A stretch of 64,000 nt of DNA from JAAYCB01 sp012744395 (GCA_028703175.1 JAQVNJ010000004.1:1-64000), one strand, 5' to 3'. Shown: positions 42,849 through 52,283, numbered from the stretch's first letter. Notes: a model not told the origin generated them from the sequence alone. Program-made: numbers and translations.

Positions 42849-43871
42849 CTATGAGTGGCATTTCGCCTGCTTGACCTTCCGCGCGGCGGAGACTTCGTTG
42901 ACCAGCGGCTGGCCCCGCTCGAAGGCCGTGATGTTCGCCAGCGTCGTGTGGGCGATCTGCCCGATCGCCTCCTGAGTAAAGAATCCCTGGTGCGCCGTGA
43001 TGATCACGTTGGGGAACGTCAGCAGCCGGGCGAACACATCGTCTTGAATCACCTTTTCGGAGAGGTCTTCGAAGAACAAGTCGGCCTCCTCCTCGTAGAC
43101 ATCCAGGCCAAGCGAGCCGATCTTTCCGGACTTCAAGGCGTCGATCGCCGCGCGGGTGTCGATCAGCGCCCCGCGGCTCGTGTTGATCACCATGCACCCC
43201 AGTTTGATCTTTTTCAACCACTCGGCGTCGACCAGGTGGTAGGTTTCCGGCGTCAGCGGGCAGTGCAGGCTGATCACGTCCGACTCGGCGGCCAGGCGGT
43301 CCAGGGATACGAACTCGACAACCTCTTCAAGTCTCTCGTCGGGATACGGATCGAACGCCAGAATCCGGCAGCCGAATCCGCGCATGATCCGGGCGACAAT
43401 CGCCCCGATGTTGCCGGTTCCGACCACGCCCACGGTCTTCGAGCACAGTTCGACGCCCAGCAGGCCTTCCAGGGCCATGTTGCCTTCGCGGACCCGGGCG
43501 TATGCCCGGTGAATCTTGCGGTTCAAGGCGGTGATCAGGGAAACGGCGTGCTCGGCGACCGCATGGGGGGAATACGCCGGCACCCGCACGACTTTGACGC
43601 CCAACGCGGCCGCCCGCTCAAGGTCCACATTGTTGAAACCGGCGCACCGCAGCGCCACCAGCCGGGTGCCGCCGGATTGCAGCGCCAAGAGCACCTCACC
43701 GTCGACCTGGTCATGGACAAACACGCAAACCGCCCCATGCCCCGCCGCCAGGGCCACGGTCTGCGTATTCAGCGCCGGCTCGAAATAGGTCAACTGGTGA
43801 CCGTAGTCGAGGTTGGCTTCGTCAAAGAACGTCCGCCAGTAGGGCTTCTGGCTGAAGACCGCCACTTGCAT
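42849..43871 (-). CDS. ldhA: D-2-hydroxyacid dehydrogenase, D-lactate dehydrogenase type
   Basis: 340-residue NAD-dependent enzyme reducing a 2-ketoacid (pyruvate to D-lactate by similarity). Visible are the substrate-binding ALRCAGFNNVDLERA (catalytic Arg follows this region in LDHs), VGVVGTGNIGAIVARIMRGF (NAD site), INTSRGALIDT, GLDVYEEEADLFFED (catalytic Glu) and NVIITAHQGFFTQEA (catalytic His). The motif set matches the LdhA group better than glycerate or erythronate dehydrogenases. Start ATG 43871-43869 has AGGAG ten bases upstream. It is a single gene, divergent from the secreted protein at 44.4 kb. Confidence 0.88.
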   Translation of the reverse strand: MQVAVFSQKPYWRTFFDEANLDYGHQLTYFEPALNTQTVALAAGHGAVCVFVHDQVDGEVLLALQSGGTRLVALRCAGFNNVDLERAAALGVKVVRVPAYSPHAVAEHAVSLITALNRKIHRAYARVREGNMALEGLLGVELCSKTVGVVGTGNIGAIVARIMRGFGCRILAFDPYPDERLEEVVEFVSLDRLAAESDVISLHCPLTPETYHLVDAEWLKKIKLGCMVINTSRGALIDTRAAIDALKSGKIGSLGLDVYEEEADLFFEDLSEKVIQDDVFARLLTFPNVIITAHQGFFTQEAIGQIAHTTLANITAFERGQPLVNEVSAARKVKQAKCHS

Positions 43872-44437
43872 GAATTCGAATCTCCTGGGAGGAAGCCGCC
43901 AGCGATCGGCCGTCGCGGTTCGGAAGACGAGGGCGAATGCCGCCCGGGCGACCGGTTTCCGCGGGCCGACGCGTTTGCTCTGGATTATACGCCGCCACCG
44001 TGCGGAGGAAACCAAACCGCGCGGCGGCCGCGCCGGGACTCGCCCCGCAAGGGGCGGACCAGCCCAGCTCGAACCGGCAAATCGCAAGGCCCGATTCCCA
44101 ATCGCCAAGAGTGAGCAAGACTGGGACTTCAAATGGAAGCACTGGACGGAGGGAGTTTCGACCTTGAACCTTGGACTTGGAGCCTTTGTCCCCGTGCCAA
44201 TCGGCTCTGCTTCGACAGCTCCATTACTCCTTTCGGGGGTGATATACTTCCGGTGGTCGATTGCGCATGCTAAACACAGCAAGAATCGGGCGGCACGAGC
44301 GAATAGCGGGCATCAACCGGTTACGGGTCACGGGTCGGTGGTCCGAGTCGGCCGGCCAGGAGGATGCCGCCATGGCAAGCGCCTCTGGGCTGGCGGCTGG
44401 CAACGGACGACGGACTGCTTTTAGCGAGGAAGCCAAG
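43872..44437. other. Divergent intergenic region
   Basis: 566 bases between the ldhA-like gene and the secreted protein gene. An open plus-strand frame from 44261 continues into that gene, but its first 59 codons look non-coding. I see no RNA gene or clear operator. Confidence 0.4.
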
Positions 44438-46156
44438 ATGTTGCGAACGATTCTCTTGATCCTGGCGGCGGTTTCGACGATTGCGAGCGGACTGCCCCGC
44501 GCAGGGGCGGCGGAGGCACTCAAGCAGATCCCGGCGGACGCACTCGGATTTGCCGTCGTCCCCCGACTCGACTCGACGACTGGCAAGCTGGGTTCTCTTG
44601 GCAAGATGCTTGGGCTCCCCCTTCCGCCCGCATTGACGGGCCAGAAAAGACTCGCCGGCCTGAGCGAAACCGACCGCTCCGTCGCCGTGGCCCTGGTCGG
44701 TGGGCCGGACAATGGCAAACCGGTTCCCGTTGCGATCGTGCCGGTCAAGGATTTCGCGGAATTCACCAAGGCCCTGGGCGCGGAGGCCAAGTCGGGCGCG
44801 GCGGAGATCCAGCTCCCGCTCGGCCCGATCGCTGCCCGGGAGCGGCGGGGTTTCGCCTTCCTCGTGCCCGCGGACAACCAGGCGGTTCTCGAAACGGCCT
44901 TCGGCAAGCCGGCCAGCGTACTGGACCGCGTCGGCGAAGACCGGGACTGGATCGAGGACCGCGACATTGCCCTGGTGATCACCGATACGGGCCTCTCGAT
45001 GCTTTGCGAAAAGCTCAGCGAAGGCGTGGCCGTGGCCCAGCAAGCGATCAAGCAACACGGCAACGACGAACTGGACACGGCCGAAATCCTCGGCGTCTAC
45101 GAGAGAGTCTTCGTCCTCGTCGACGAGGAGGTCGAGGTCGTCGCCATCGGCCTCGATCTCCAGCCCTCCGGCGACCTGAAGCTCCAGGTTCGCAAACGAT
45201 TCGCGTCCGCGGGCAAGCTGGCCGAATGCCTCAAAGCCAGCGAGCCCGCCGGAGACTTCTTGGCCGGGATGCCCGACGTGCCGTTTGTCGCCGCCGGCGG
45301 CGGGGTGCTCAACCGCGCAATCGCCGACCTGATGATGCAGTTCTCCGTCGAGGTGATGGCCGCCGCGCCCAAGCTCTACGGCGTCAGCGATCGGGAGGCG
45401 GCGAGGATGCTCGACGTGGCCGGTCCGATCCTCGGCCGAATCCAATCGATGTCGATGATCCTTGCCGCGGGCGAACCCGAAGACACGCTCTACAGCCGGA
45501 TGATCGTCATTCTGGAAACCGACAACGCCCGGCAGTACCTGGAAGACTACCGGAAATATCTCGAGGAGTTCTCCGTGGTGATGAAGGGGAGCCGAGGCGT
45601 ATTCTCAGCCGAAATCGAGTCCAGTCCCGTCAAGGTCGGCGGCCGCGAAGGGCTGGAAATTTCGATGGCCTTTCCGAAGCAGTGGATGGATCAGCTGCCC
45701 GAAGGGCAAGCAATGCTGGAAAAGATGATCGGGCCGGGAGGGAAGATTCGAGCGTTCCTCGTCCCCGCCGACGAGCACCGGGTGGTGCTCGGCTACACCG
45801 ATACGCGGCTTGTCGACAAGGCCTTGGCCGTTGTTGAGGGCAAAGCGGCGGGATTGTCGGAGGCGGAATCCGTCCGGCGGGCCGCCGCAAAGCTCGGCAA
45901 GGGCAGCCTCGGCGCGGGATACGTCAGCCCCGCAGGCCTGATCGCGTTTGCCAACGGCATGTTCCGCGCCGCGGCGTCCGAGGGAAAGAAGGTCGTCGAG
46001 CTTCCGAATTTTCCGCAGACGCCGCCGATCGCCTGGGCGGTCAACGCCCAGGGAACCGCGGTCGAGGCGGAGGCAGTCGTGCCGGCAGAGACGCTCAAGG
46101 CGATCGTCGGTTACGGGCCTCTGGTCCGCGAGGCCCTGGCGCCGAACGCCCCGTAA
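44438..46156 (+). CDS. Secreted protein of unknown function
   Basis: 572 residues. A signal peptide (MLRTILLILAAVSTIASGLP, cleavage likely near AGAAEA) is followed by LKQIPADALGFAVVPRLDST. That opening recalls planctomycete DUF3352-like exported proteins, in which a repeated two-lobed domain begins P-x-D-A-L. I cannot confirm the family. There are no cysteine motifs, metal sites or catalytic signatures. Start ATG 44438 follows GAGGA by about 8 bases. Its 3' end overlaps the convergent small Cys protein gene by 62 bases. Confidence 0.7.
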   Translation: MLRTILLILAAVSTIASGLPRAGAAEALKQIPADALGFAVVPRLDSTTGKLGSLGKMLGLPLPPALTGQKRLAGLSETDRSVAVALVGGPDNGKPVPVAIVPVKDFAEFTKALGAEAKSGAAEIQLPLGPIAARERRGFAFLVPADNQAVLETAFGKPASVLDRVGEDRDWIEDRDIALVITDTGLSMLCEKLSEGVAVAQQAIKQHGNDELDTAEILGVYERVFVLVDEEVEVVAIGLDLQPSGDLKLQVRKRFASAGKLAECLKASEPAGDFLAGMPDVPFVAAGGGVLNRAIADLMMQFSVEVMAAAPKLYGVSDREAARMLDVAGPILGRIQSMSMILAAGEPEDTLYSRMIVILETDNARQYLEDYRKYLEEFSVVMKGSRGVFSAEIESSPVKVGGREGLEISMAFPKQWMDQLPEGQAMLEKMIGPGGKIRAFLVPADEHRVVLGYTDTRLVDKALAVVEGKAAGLSEAESVRRAAAKLGKGSLGAGYVSPAGLIAFANGMFRAAASEGKKVVELPNFPQTPPIAWAVNAQGTAVEAEAVVPAETLKAIVGYGPLVREALAPNAP

Positions 46157-46307
46157 TCTGGAGCGGCTCGTCCGAGGTTTTGGCGCAGCGGCGGCACGTC
46201 GCGCCGCAGCCCGGCGCTCCCCTGAGCCTTCGCCAACAGACGCGGAGCGCGTAGAGGCTCGCTGCGGCAACCAGGCAAGCGACGGTGATGTCTTGCCAAT
46301 CAATCAT
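46095..46307 (-). CDS. Small FeoB-associated Cys-containing membrane protein
   Basis: 70 residues with one membrane helix (IDWQDITVACLVAAASLYAL) followed by basic residues and a short cysteine cluster GAPGCGATCRRCAKT. This is the layout of FeoB-associated Cys-rich membrane proteins that sit behind feoB in many genomes. It starts 4 bases after the feoB stop. The C-terminal half is Arg/Pro-rich and overlaps the tail of the convergent secreted protein gene, so the true length is uncertain. A role in ferrous iron uptake is inferred from position. Confidence 0.65.
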   Translation of the reverse strand: MIDWQDITVACLVAAASLYALRVCWRRLRGAPGCGATCRRCAKTSDEPLQITGRSAPGPRGPEARNRRSP

Positions 46308-46311
46308 CGTG

Positions 46312-48552
46312 TCAACCAATCCGGACGGCGATCCATGTGCCAAGCTGGTAGGTGACCAGTCCGCCGAGGTAGGCCAGCGCGGTCATGTAGGCAAAGGTGA
46401 AGGCCGGCCAGCGGAGACTGTTCGTTTCCCGCCGGATGACGGCCAACGTCGCCGCGCACTGAGCGCAGAGGGTGAAGAAGACCATGATCGACAGGGCCGT
46501 GGGAATGCTGAATAGCCTGCGTGCCGAACCATTCCAGGTGGCCTGCCGCAGCCTGTCGCGGAACTGTTTCGCGCCCGCTTCCGACTCCGCGTCGGCGTCC
46601 TCGCCCAGGTCGAAGACGACGCCCAGCGTGGCAACGACGATTTCGCGGGCGGGGAACGAGGCGATCACGGCGCAGCTGATTCGCCAGTCCCACCCCAGCG
46701 GCTTGAAGACGGGTTCAACGGCTCGGCCTGCTCGGCCGAGCCAGCTTTGGCGCTGGAATTCGCCGAGTCGCTCGCGCTCCAGTTCCGCGGCCAGCGCTGC
46801 GTAATCCTCCCCGGCCGGATCCATCCGGTCCAAGGCCGCCTTGAGGCGGCTCAGGTGCGGCTGGCGGTCGACCGACGCGGCGTCGTGCGGATAATACAGC
46901 GCTGCCCAGACAAGGATCGAGACGGCCAGGATGATCGTGCCGGCGCAGCGCACGAACAGCCACCCCCGTTCCAACACCCGGTGAAGCACCGTCCCCACGG
47001 AGGGCCACTTGTAGCTCGGCAGCTCAATGACGAACGGGGGCGTCTCGCCGCGCAACAGCGTCCTCTTCAGCAGCAACGCGACGACCACCGCCGTGAGGAT
47101 TCCCAGGGCGTAGAGGCCGAAGAGCGTCAATCCGCGGAGGTCAAAGAACCCGAGGACCGGCTCGTCGGGAATGAACGCCGCGATCAGCAGGGCGAACACC
47201 GGCAGCCGCGCCGAGCACGTCATCAGCGGAGCGACGAGGATCGTCGTCAGCCGGTCGCGGTCATTTTCGATCACCCGGGCGGCCATGATTCCGGGGATCG
47301 CGCAGGCAAACGCCGCAAGCATCGGAATGAACGACTTGCCGCTGAGACCGACCCGCGACATGAACCGGTCCATGAGGTATGCGGCCCGCGCCATGTAGCC
47401 GCAATCCTCGAGGATTCCAATGAAGAAGAACAGGATCAGAATCTGCGGGAGGAACACGAGCACGCCGCCGACACCGCCGACAAGCCCGCTCACGAGCAGG
47501 CTCCTCAGCGCCCCCTCGGCCATCTGGGCCTCGATCTGGGCGCCCAGCCGGGCGCAGCCGGCCTCGATCAGGTCCATGAAGGGGACGGCGCCGCTGAACA
47601 CGGCCTGGAAGAGCCCGATCATCAGCGCGGCGAAAATCGCCGTTCCCCAAACGCGGTGCGTCAACACGCGGTCGAGCCGGTCGGTCCACGTCGGCAGGTA
47701 ATTGTCCGGTTCATGAACGGCACCGCTGACAATCTGCTCGATCCATGCATAACGCGACCTGGTCTCGACGCCCGGCACCGCGCAGCCGGACTGCTCCAGC
47801 CGCAGCCGCAGCGCGGCGAGTTCCTCGGCGAGCGGCGAGCCTTCGGCGGCGAAGATGCTTCGTTCCAGGTAGCCGCTCGCATCCAGCACGAGGCGTTCAA
47901 GCAACGGCCGTGCCACCGCCCGGCCGGGAGAACCGTTGCCGGATTTGAGAAACCAGCCGGCCAGGCGGTCGATTTCCTGGTGGAACACGGGGGGGAGGGG
48001 ACTCGAATAGGCGCGCCCCTCCCGGCCGGCCACGCGATGCATCGCGGCCTTCAGCTCCGCGATCCCCACGTGGTGGACCGCCTGCGTCGCCACGACCGGA
48101 ACGCCGAGCCGCTCCGCCAACCGGTCGCAATCGATCTGGATGCCGCGGCTCTCGGCCAAGTCCATCATGTTGATTGCCACGACGGTCGGCAGGCCGAGCT
48201 CGAGAACCTGGCTGGCAAGGTAGAGATTCCGGCCCAGGTTGGCCGCGTCGAGCACGCACACGACCAGCTCGACCGGCGGCACGCCGTCTTGGCGCCCAAG
48301 CAGCACGTCGACGGCCACCATTTCATCCCGGCTGCGCGGCGCCAGGCTGTACAAGCCCGGCAGGTCGACAACCTCGATCTTCCGGCCGGCATACTCCATC
48401 AGGCCGCTGCGCCGTTCCACGGTCACGCCGGGGTAGTTGCCCACGCGCTGCCGCACACCCACCAAGGCCCCGAACAGGCTCGACTTGCCCGTGTTCGGAT
48501 TGCCGATCAGGGCAACAGTCATCGTGGCGCGGGCGGCGGGAACGTGGGGCAT
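46312..48552 (-). CDS. feoB: Ferrous iron transporter B
   Basis: 746-residue inner-membrane Fe(II) transporter. An N-terminal G domain (VALIGNPNTGKSSLFGALVG, YPGVTVERRSG, VVDLPGLYSL, INMMDLAE) is followed by the helical GDI-like spacer. The Gate/core membrane region includes MDLIEAGCARLGAQIEAQM, FFFIGILEDCGYMARAAYLM, GKSFIPMLAAFACAIPGIMA and LVAPLMTCSARLPVFALLI with the conserved cysteines. Start ATG 48552; a second in-frame ATG 10 codons later begins MTVALIGNPN and could be the real one. Downstream of feoA in the Fur-box operon. Confidence 0.96.
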   Translation of the reverse strand: MPHVPAARATMTVALIGNPNTGKSSLFGALVGVRQRVGNYPGVTVERRSGLMEYAGRKIEVVDLPGLYSLAPRSRDEMVAVDVLLGRQDGVPPVELVVCVLDAANLGRNLYLASQVLELGLPTVVAINMMDLAESRGIQIDCDRLAERLGVPVVATQAVHHVGIAELKAAMHRVAGREGRAYSSPLPPVFHQEIDRLAGWFLKSGNGSPGRAVARPLLERLVLDASGYLERSIFAAEGSPLAEELAALRLRLEQSGCAVPGVETRSRYAWIEQIVSGAVHEPDNYLPTWTDRLDRVLTHRVWGTAIFAALMIGLFQAVFSGAVPFMDLIEAGCARLGAQIEAQMAEGALRSLLVSGLVGGVGGVLVFLPQILILFFFIGILEDCGYMARAAYLMDRFMSRVGLSGKSFIPMLAAFACAIPGIMAARVIENDRDRLTTILVAPLMTCSARLPVFALLIAAFIPDEPVLGFFDLRGLTLFGLYALGILTAVVVALLLKRTLLRGETPPFVIELPSYKWPSVGTVLHRVLERGWLFVRCAGTIILAVSILVWAALYYPHDAASVDRQPHLSRLKAALDRMDPAGEDYAALAAELERERLGEFQRQSWLGRAGRAVEPVFKPLGWDWRISCAVIASFPAREIVVATLGVVFDLGEDADAESEAGAKQFRDRLRQATWNGSARRLFSIPTALSIMVFFTLCAQCAATLAVIRRETNSLRWPAFTFAYMTALAYLGGLVTYQLGTWIAVRIG

Positions 48553-48728
48553 GGAAGCTCAGCAGGTTTGCAGCCTCAAACAGCGGGAGCCGGCACCGGC
48601 GGGAGGGCGATCGACTGGCCGGTCCCGACCCGGGCACGGGACCGATCCGGCGGGCAGCGCCGTCTGGCGCTATCGCGGTCCGCCACGGAGCGGGCCGGCG
48701 GTTGGCAGCGGCCTGGCACGCTGGCGCG

Positions 48729-48977
48729 TCACGGGGAGGCGAGTGTTTCCGCCGGCTGAACCAGCACCTCCAGGAGACCATCGGAACGGATGCAGACCTT
48801 GTTGCCCGCCATGCGGATGATGCAGGGACTGCCGGGCCGGAACATCTCGATCCGGACTCCGCCACGGAGACCGAGCTCCTCCAGACGATGGACATGATCC
48901 GGCGGTCCAGAAATCCGGTTGACGAAAGCCGCTTGGCCACAAAGAAGGCGTTTCAGCGGGATCACGGCGTGCACCAT
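48729..48977 (-). CDS. feoA: Ferrous iron transport protein A
   Basis: 82-residue SH3-like cytoplasmic partner of FeoB. The FeoA pattern is visible: VIPLKRLLCGQAAFVNRISG, then HRLEELGLRGGVRIEMFRPG (L-x-E-L-G-h-x-x-G) and SPCIIRMAGNKVCIR. Start ATG 48977-48975 has AAAGGA about 8 bases upstream; a longer frame would run through the operator. It is transcribed first, with feoB beginning 176 bases after its stop. Regulation by iron is suggested by the palindromic operator just upstream. Confidence 0.94.
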   Translation of the reverse strand: MVHAVIPLKRLLCGQAAFVNRISGPPDHVHRLEELGLRGGVRIEMFRPGSPCIIRMAGNKVCIRSDGLLEVLVQPAETLASP

Positions 48978-49000
48978 GCAGACATCCTTTAACTCAATAA

Positions 49001-49015
49001 TGAGACTCAGTCTCA
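49001..49015. promoter_or_regulatory. Fur-box-like operator of the feo operon
   Basis: TGAGACTCAGTCTCA is a perfect 7-1-7 palindrome, the same layout as the Fur core TGATAAT-n-ATTATCA, and its flanks (AATAA and CTAAT) are AT-rich as in Fur boxes. It lies between the predicted -10 box and the feoA start, where a bound repressor would block transcription. Confidence 0.7.
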
Positions 49016-49025
49016 CTAATATCAA

Positions 49026-49054
49026 ATTCTAAAGCATGCTTCCAACCGAATCAA
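49026..49054 (-). promoter_or_regulatory. Predicted feoA promoter
   Basis: On the minus strand, -35 TTGATT at 49054-49049, a 17-base spacer, and -10 TAGAAT at 49031-49026. RNA should start near 49019, at the edge of the Fur-like palindrome. Confidence 0.6.
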
Positions 49055-49058
49055 GGGC

Positions 49059-50588
49059 TCACCCATCCGGATTTTCGGCAGTCGGTGAAAGCAACTTCAA
49101 GACCATCCCCGACCAGATCACCTGGGGCAACTCCGTGTCGAGGCCGTGCAGCGCCTCCTTGGGACGATCGACGATCTGGCCGAGCAGCAGCAGGCGGTCG
49201 TCTTGCGCGATCGGGAGGATGCCGGGACTGACCACGACCACCCGCTCGCCCGTCCCGGCCACCTGCAACGTGGTCAGGTATCCCTTTCCGCGCGGGGTGT
49301 TGGGCTTGTTGGCGGTGCCGACCAGCAAGATGCCGTCCGATGTTCGGCCGGAATCAGCCAGGCGGCTGCCGGCCTCTTGGCCAATTTTCGCGAAGTCTTC
49401 CCCGTCGAGATCGCGGAGCAACCGCCGCACCGCCTCGAAGCGGTATTGCATCTGGGGGCCACCGCCGCGGCGATCGACAAACGTCGCCGCCTCGGCCAGC
49501 CGGCACCAGGCTGCGTACCCTTCGGCGTTCAGGCTGTCCGGCTTCATGGCCTCGGCGACGGCTCTCAGGGCCGCGCCGAACAGGTCGGGACTGACCTCGG
49601 GCGGATTGACCAGACCGATCGCGTCGGGTGGCAAGGCTTCGGTGGCGGATTCGGAGGCATCCGGCGGGGGCGACTCGTCCACCGCGACCGGCGGGTGTGC
49701 CTGCCCGCCATCGCCGGCCGCCTCTGGCGGAATCTCCGCGCCGGCCGATGGCTGATCCTCGGCCGCCGTGCGGTCGCCCGCATCGGCGTCGGCCTCCCCA
49801 TCCGGCTCCCTGGGAGGACCGCCGAGCCAATCCGGACGATGGGCGACGGTGTGCTTGACTCCCGGCAGGTAGACTTGCAGGAAGTCGAATCGCCGACCGC
49901 CGATCAGGTTCAGCATGTAATACGTGATCAACAATCCGGCGGCGCCGCCGAGGACTGCCCCGATCAGGTCGTTCAGCCCTCCGCGTTCGCGGCGCGACCG
50001 CGGGCGTGCGGCCGCCCCCCTGGCCTCTCCCGCGACGGAATTGCCGCTCGCGCCGATCGGAGCCCCGAACTGAAACGCGCCTTCCGGTTCCGGCAATCGC
50101 TCACCTCCGCCGAGTTGCAGCCGAAAATCCGCATGGTCGCCGCGGTCCCCCGCACTGCCGAAGTCAAACCGCATTCCCGCTTCCGCCGCCGGTTCCGCGG
50201 AACCGCCTCGTCCGAGAATCCGCGCCGCCGCCTCCTGCCCCAAAGGTTCGTCCGTCTCGGCCACCAGCAGCGTCTCCAGGCGAAAGGCTTGCCGGCAGCA
50301 GGGACAGCGGACCTCGTTCGGGCCGTCTCCGGAAGCCCCACCTCCGGACGACGGCGCACCGGGTCCCGCGGCGGTCGCCGTCGGGCCGCTGCTTTGCTCG
50401 GAGCCAGCGCTGATAATGATCAATTCCGGCGGAAGCGGTTGCGATTCGGTCTCGGCAACGAAATCGAGCGCCTCGGACAGGTCGAATCGCTCCTGGCAGA
50501 GGGGACACTGGACAACGGCGCTTTCACTCGGCACGGCGGGAATCGCGACCGCCCGCTGGCAACGGGGGCAGTTCGCGGTCTGCGGCAT
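49059..50588 (-). CDS. Zinc-ribbon membrane protein of unknown function
   Basis: 509 residues. The N-terminus holds two C-x2-C pairs (NCPRCQRAV, CPLCQERFDL), an MJ0042-type zinc ribbon, and a further CPCCRQAF at about residue 95. A low-complexity Gly/Ala/Pro region leads to one membrane segment (LNDLIGAVLGGAAGLLITYY). Then comes an acidic Pro-rich linker and a C-terminal globular domain with no motif I know (LVGTANKPNTPRGKGYLTTL). Similar architectures are frequent in planctomycetes. Start ATG 50588-50586 is preceded by AAGGAG. Confidence 0.8.
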   Translation of the reverse strand: MPQTANCPRCQRAVAIPAVPSESAVVQCPLCQERFDLSEALDFVAETESQPLPPELIIISAGSEQSSGPTATAAGPGAPSSGGGASGDGPNEVRCPCCRQAFRLETLLVAETDEPLGQEAAARILGRGGSAEPAAEAGMRFDFGSAGDRGDHADFRLQLGGGERLPEPEGAFQFGAPIGASGNSVAGEARGAAARPRSRRERGGLNDLIGAVLGGAAGLLITYYMLNLIGGRRFDFLQVYLPGVKHTVAHRPDWLGGPPREPDGEADADAGDRTAAEDQPSAGAEIPPEAAGDGGQAHPPVAVDESPPPDASESATEALPPDAIGLVNPPEVSPDLFGAALRAVAEAMKPDSLNAEGYAAWCRLAEAATFVDRRGGGPQMQYRFEAVRRLLRDLDGEDFAKIGQEAGSRLADSGRTSDGILLVGTANKPNTPRGKGYLTTLQVAGTGERVVVVSPGILPIAQDDRLLLLGQIVDRPKEALHGLDTELPQVIWSGMVLKLLSPTAENPDG

Positions 50589-50824
50589 GATCTCTCCTTC
50601 GCTCCAGCCACCTTTCTGATGCAGTCTAGCATTTCTGGATTCAGCTTGCCCACCACCGGCCGGACATTTTGGCACCGGCGGCGCGCCCCACTAGAATAGC
50701 CGACGGCTGCGGGAAAAGGAGCGCAACGCGAGTTGGAGGAGGCGCCGGGGCCGCGGGCCGTGAAGCGAGCGCTGCCACCACGGCGGGCGCTCGGCCGAAG
50801 CACGCGCCTCGGGGGGGGAGCCAA

Positions 50825-51067
50825 TCAAGGAACGCCCAGATTCCGCTCGATCTGGCGGGCTTTGTTGCTGTACGCCGTGGCGGAACCCGGATGATCCGCG
50901 CGGCGAAGGGCCTGCGGCAGCGTCGACCATTCGTCCTGGGCGAACGTTTCGCCGCGGAGATTGGACTTGGTGCAGCCCGGCAGCATCAAGCCGAGCAGAA
51001 GCAGCGTCGACACCGCCACGTGCCTCAGCGTTCGAATGGCTCGATTGGGGGTTAGGTCTGTGGCCAT
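50825..51067 (-). CDS. Small planctomycete lipoprotein
   Basis: 80 residues. The signal VAVSTLLLLGLMLPGC ends in a lipobox-like LPGC, and the mature part KSNLRGETFAQDEW...SNKARQIERNLG resembles short planctomycete lipoproteins with an R-G-E-x-F and N-K-A-R-x-I-E-R-N pattern. Its function is unknown. ATG 51067-51065 is the best start by similarity, although no clear ribosome binding site precedes it and the frame remains open to 51163. Confidence 0.7.
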   Translation of the reverse strand: MATDLTPNRAIRTLRHVAVSTLLLLGLMLPGCTKSNLRGETFAQDEWSTLPQALRRADHPGSATAYSNKARQIERNLGVP

Positions 51068-51427
51068 CTGAGAATTGGAGAAAATCGAGAACCTCGGGAC
51101 CGGGGCGGGGAGTGTGGCAGATTCGGACCGGCAAGTCCAGGTCATTTGGCACAGTTTTCGCAATTTCTGGGGAATCTTTTCTTTCTTTCCCCAGGGTAGA
51201 GTTGTCTTGCGGAGGGCCTCTGGCCGACCTGACGGCTCGTGCGCTTGCCCGCCGCAATCGGACTGTTAAAGTGTTGTTGGCGGCCGTCTTGCTCAGTCCG
51301 AGCCGCGCAGACTGCTGCAAGGTTCCCGAACTGGAGCTTGGGAACCAGACTTCGTCTCGTTTTCTTGTCCGCCCGCCGGGGGCGAGGCGGCTTCTTCACG
51401 CCCCCCCTTCAGACCCGGAAGATGACC
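51068..51427. other. Divergent intergenic region with a dispersed palindrome
   Basis: 360 bases with no gene. A copy of the dispersed palindrome family lies at 51321-51346 (GGTTCCC...GGGAACC arms around GAGCTT), just before the bshB1 gene. The remainder shows nothing recognisable. Confidence 0.5.
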
Positions 51428-52117
51428 ATGTTGGATGCACTTGTTGTCGCTCCCCATCCCGACGACGCAGAATTGGGTATGGGCGGGACGATCGTCCGCC
51501 TGATCGAGCAGGGCCTCGCCGTGGGCATTCTCGATCTGACGGACGGTGAGCCGACGCCCTTCGGCGATCCGGAAACTCGGGCCCGGGAAACCGCCCGGGC
51601 GACCCGGATTCTGGGCATCCCGTGGCGCGAGAACCTCGGTTTGCCGAATCGCAGCCTGGAGCCGACGCTCGAAGCGCGGGCACGCTTGGCCGCCGTGTTC
51701 CGCAAAGTCCGCCCGCGGTGGATTTTCGCGCCCTACTGGGTCGATGCCCATCCCGACCACACGGCCGCCACCGAACTGGTCGAGGCGGCCCGTTTCTGGT
51801 CGAAATTGACCAAGACCGAGATGCCGGGCGAGCCGCATTATCCCCAGCGCATCCTCTATTACTTCTGCATCCATTTGCGGCTGATTCCGCAACCCGCGTT
51901 CGTCGTCGACATCAGCGACCAGTGGGACCGCAAGCTCGAAGCGATCCGCTGCTACGAGAGCCAATTTTCCAAGGGGCGCCCGCAACAGCCTCCGACGTTC
52001 CTCGATCGGTGGCGCGATATGGCATCGGCATGGGGACTCGTGATCGGCACACGCTACGGGGAACCCTTCGCCTCGCGCGAGCCGATCGGCCTGGCCGGCC
52101 TCCGCGAATTGATCTGA
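51428..52117 (+). CDS. bshB1: PIG-L deacetylase, BshB1 type
   Basis: About 229 residues. Zinc deacetylase of the LmbE/PIG-L family; the BshB1 subgroup removes acetyl from GlcNAc-malate in bacillithiol synthesis. Motifs: VVAPHPDDAELGMGGTI (A-H-P-D-D-x-E zinc site), LTDGEPTPFGD (T-x-G-E), ANRSLEP-like PNRSLEP, and YWVDAHPDHTAATELV (H-P-D-H). All catalytic residues are present. Two ATGs are 6 bases apart; GGAAG abuts the first and is well spaced for the second (51428), which gives MLDALVVAPHPDD. The bacillithiol assignment is by similarity only. Confidence 0.88.
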   Translation: MLDALVVAPHPDDAELGMGGTIVRLIEQGLAVGILDLTDGEPTPFGDPETRARETARATRILGIPWRENLGLPNRSLEPTLEARARLAAVFRKVRPRWIFAPYWVDAHPDHTAATELVEAARFWSKLTKTEMPGEPHYPQRILYYFCIHLRLIPQPAFVVDISDQWDRKLEAIRCYESQFSKGRPQQPPTFLDRWRDMASAWGLVIGTRYGEPFASREPIGLAGLRELI

Positions 52118-52283
52118 CCGGCCAGGCGTTGCCGCGGCAGGACGTCCAAGCCGGCGGCGCCGGCTCTCAAGCGTCTCGCCAGCCGTTGACCACGGCCGAT
52201 TGGCGGGCTAACCTCGTGGGCTGTTGCCGAGCAACGTTCCGTCCGCACGGCTCCGCGAAACAGTCAATCCCCGTGAGCGTGCC

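Noticed and set aside
46747..48759. 670-codon open frame on the plus strand
   Set aside because: Antisense to feoB; biased composition only.
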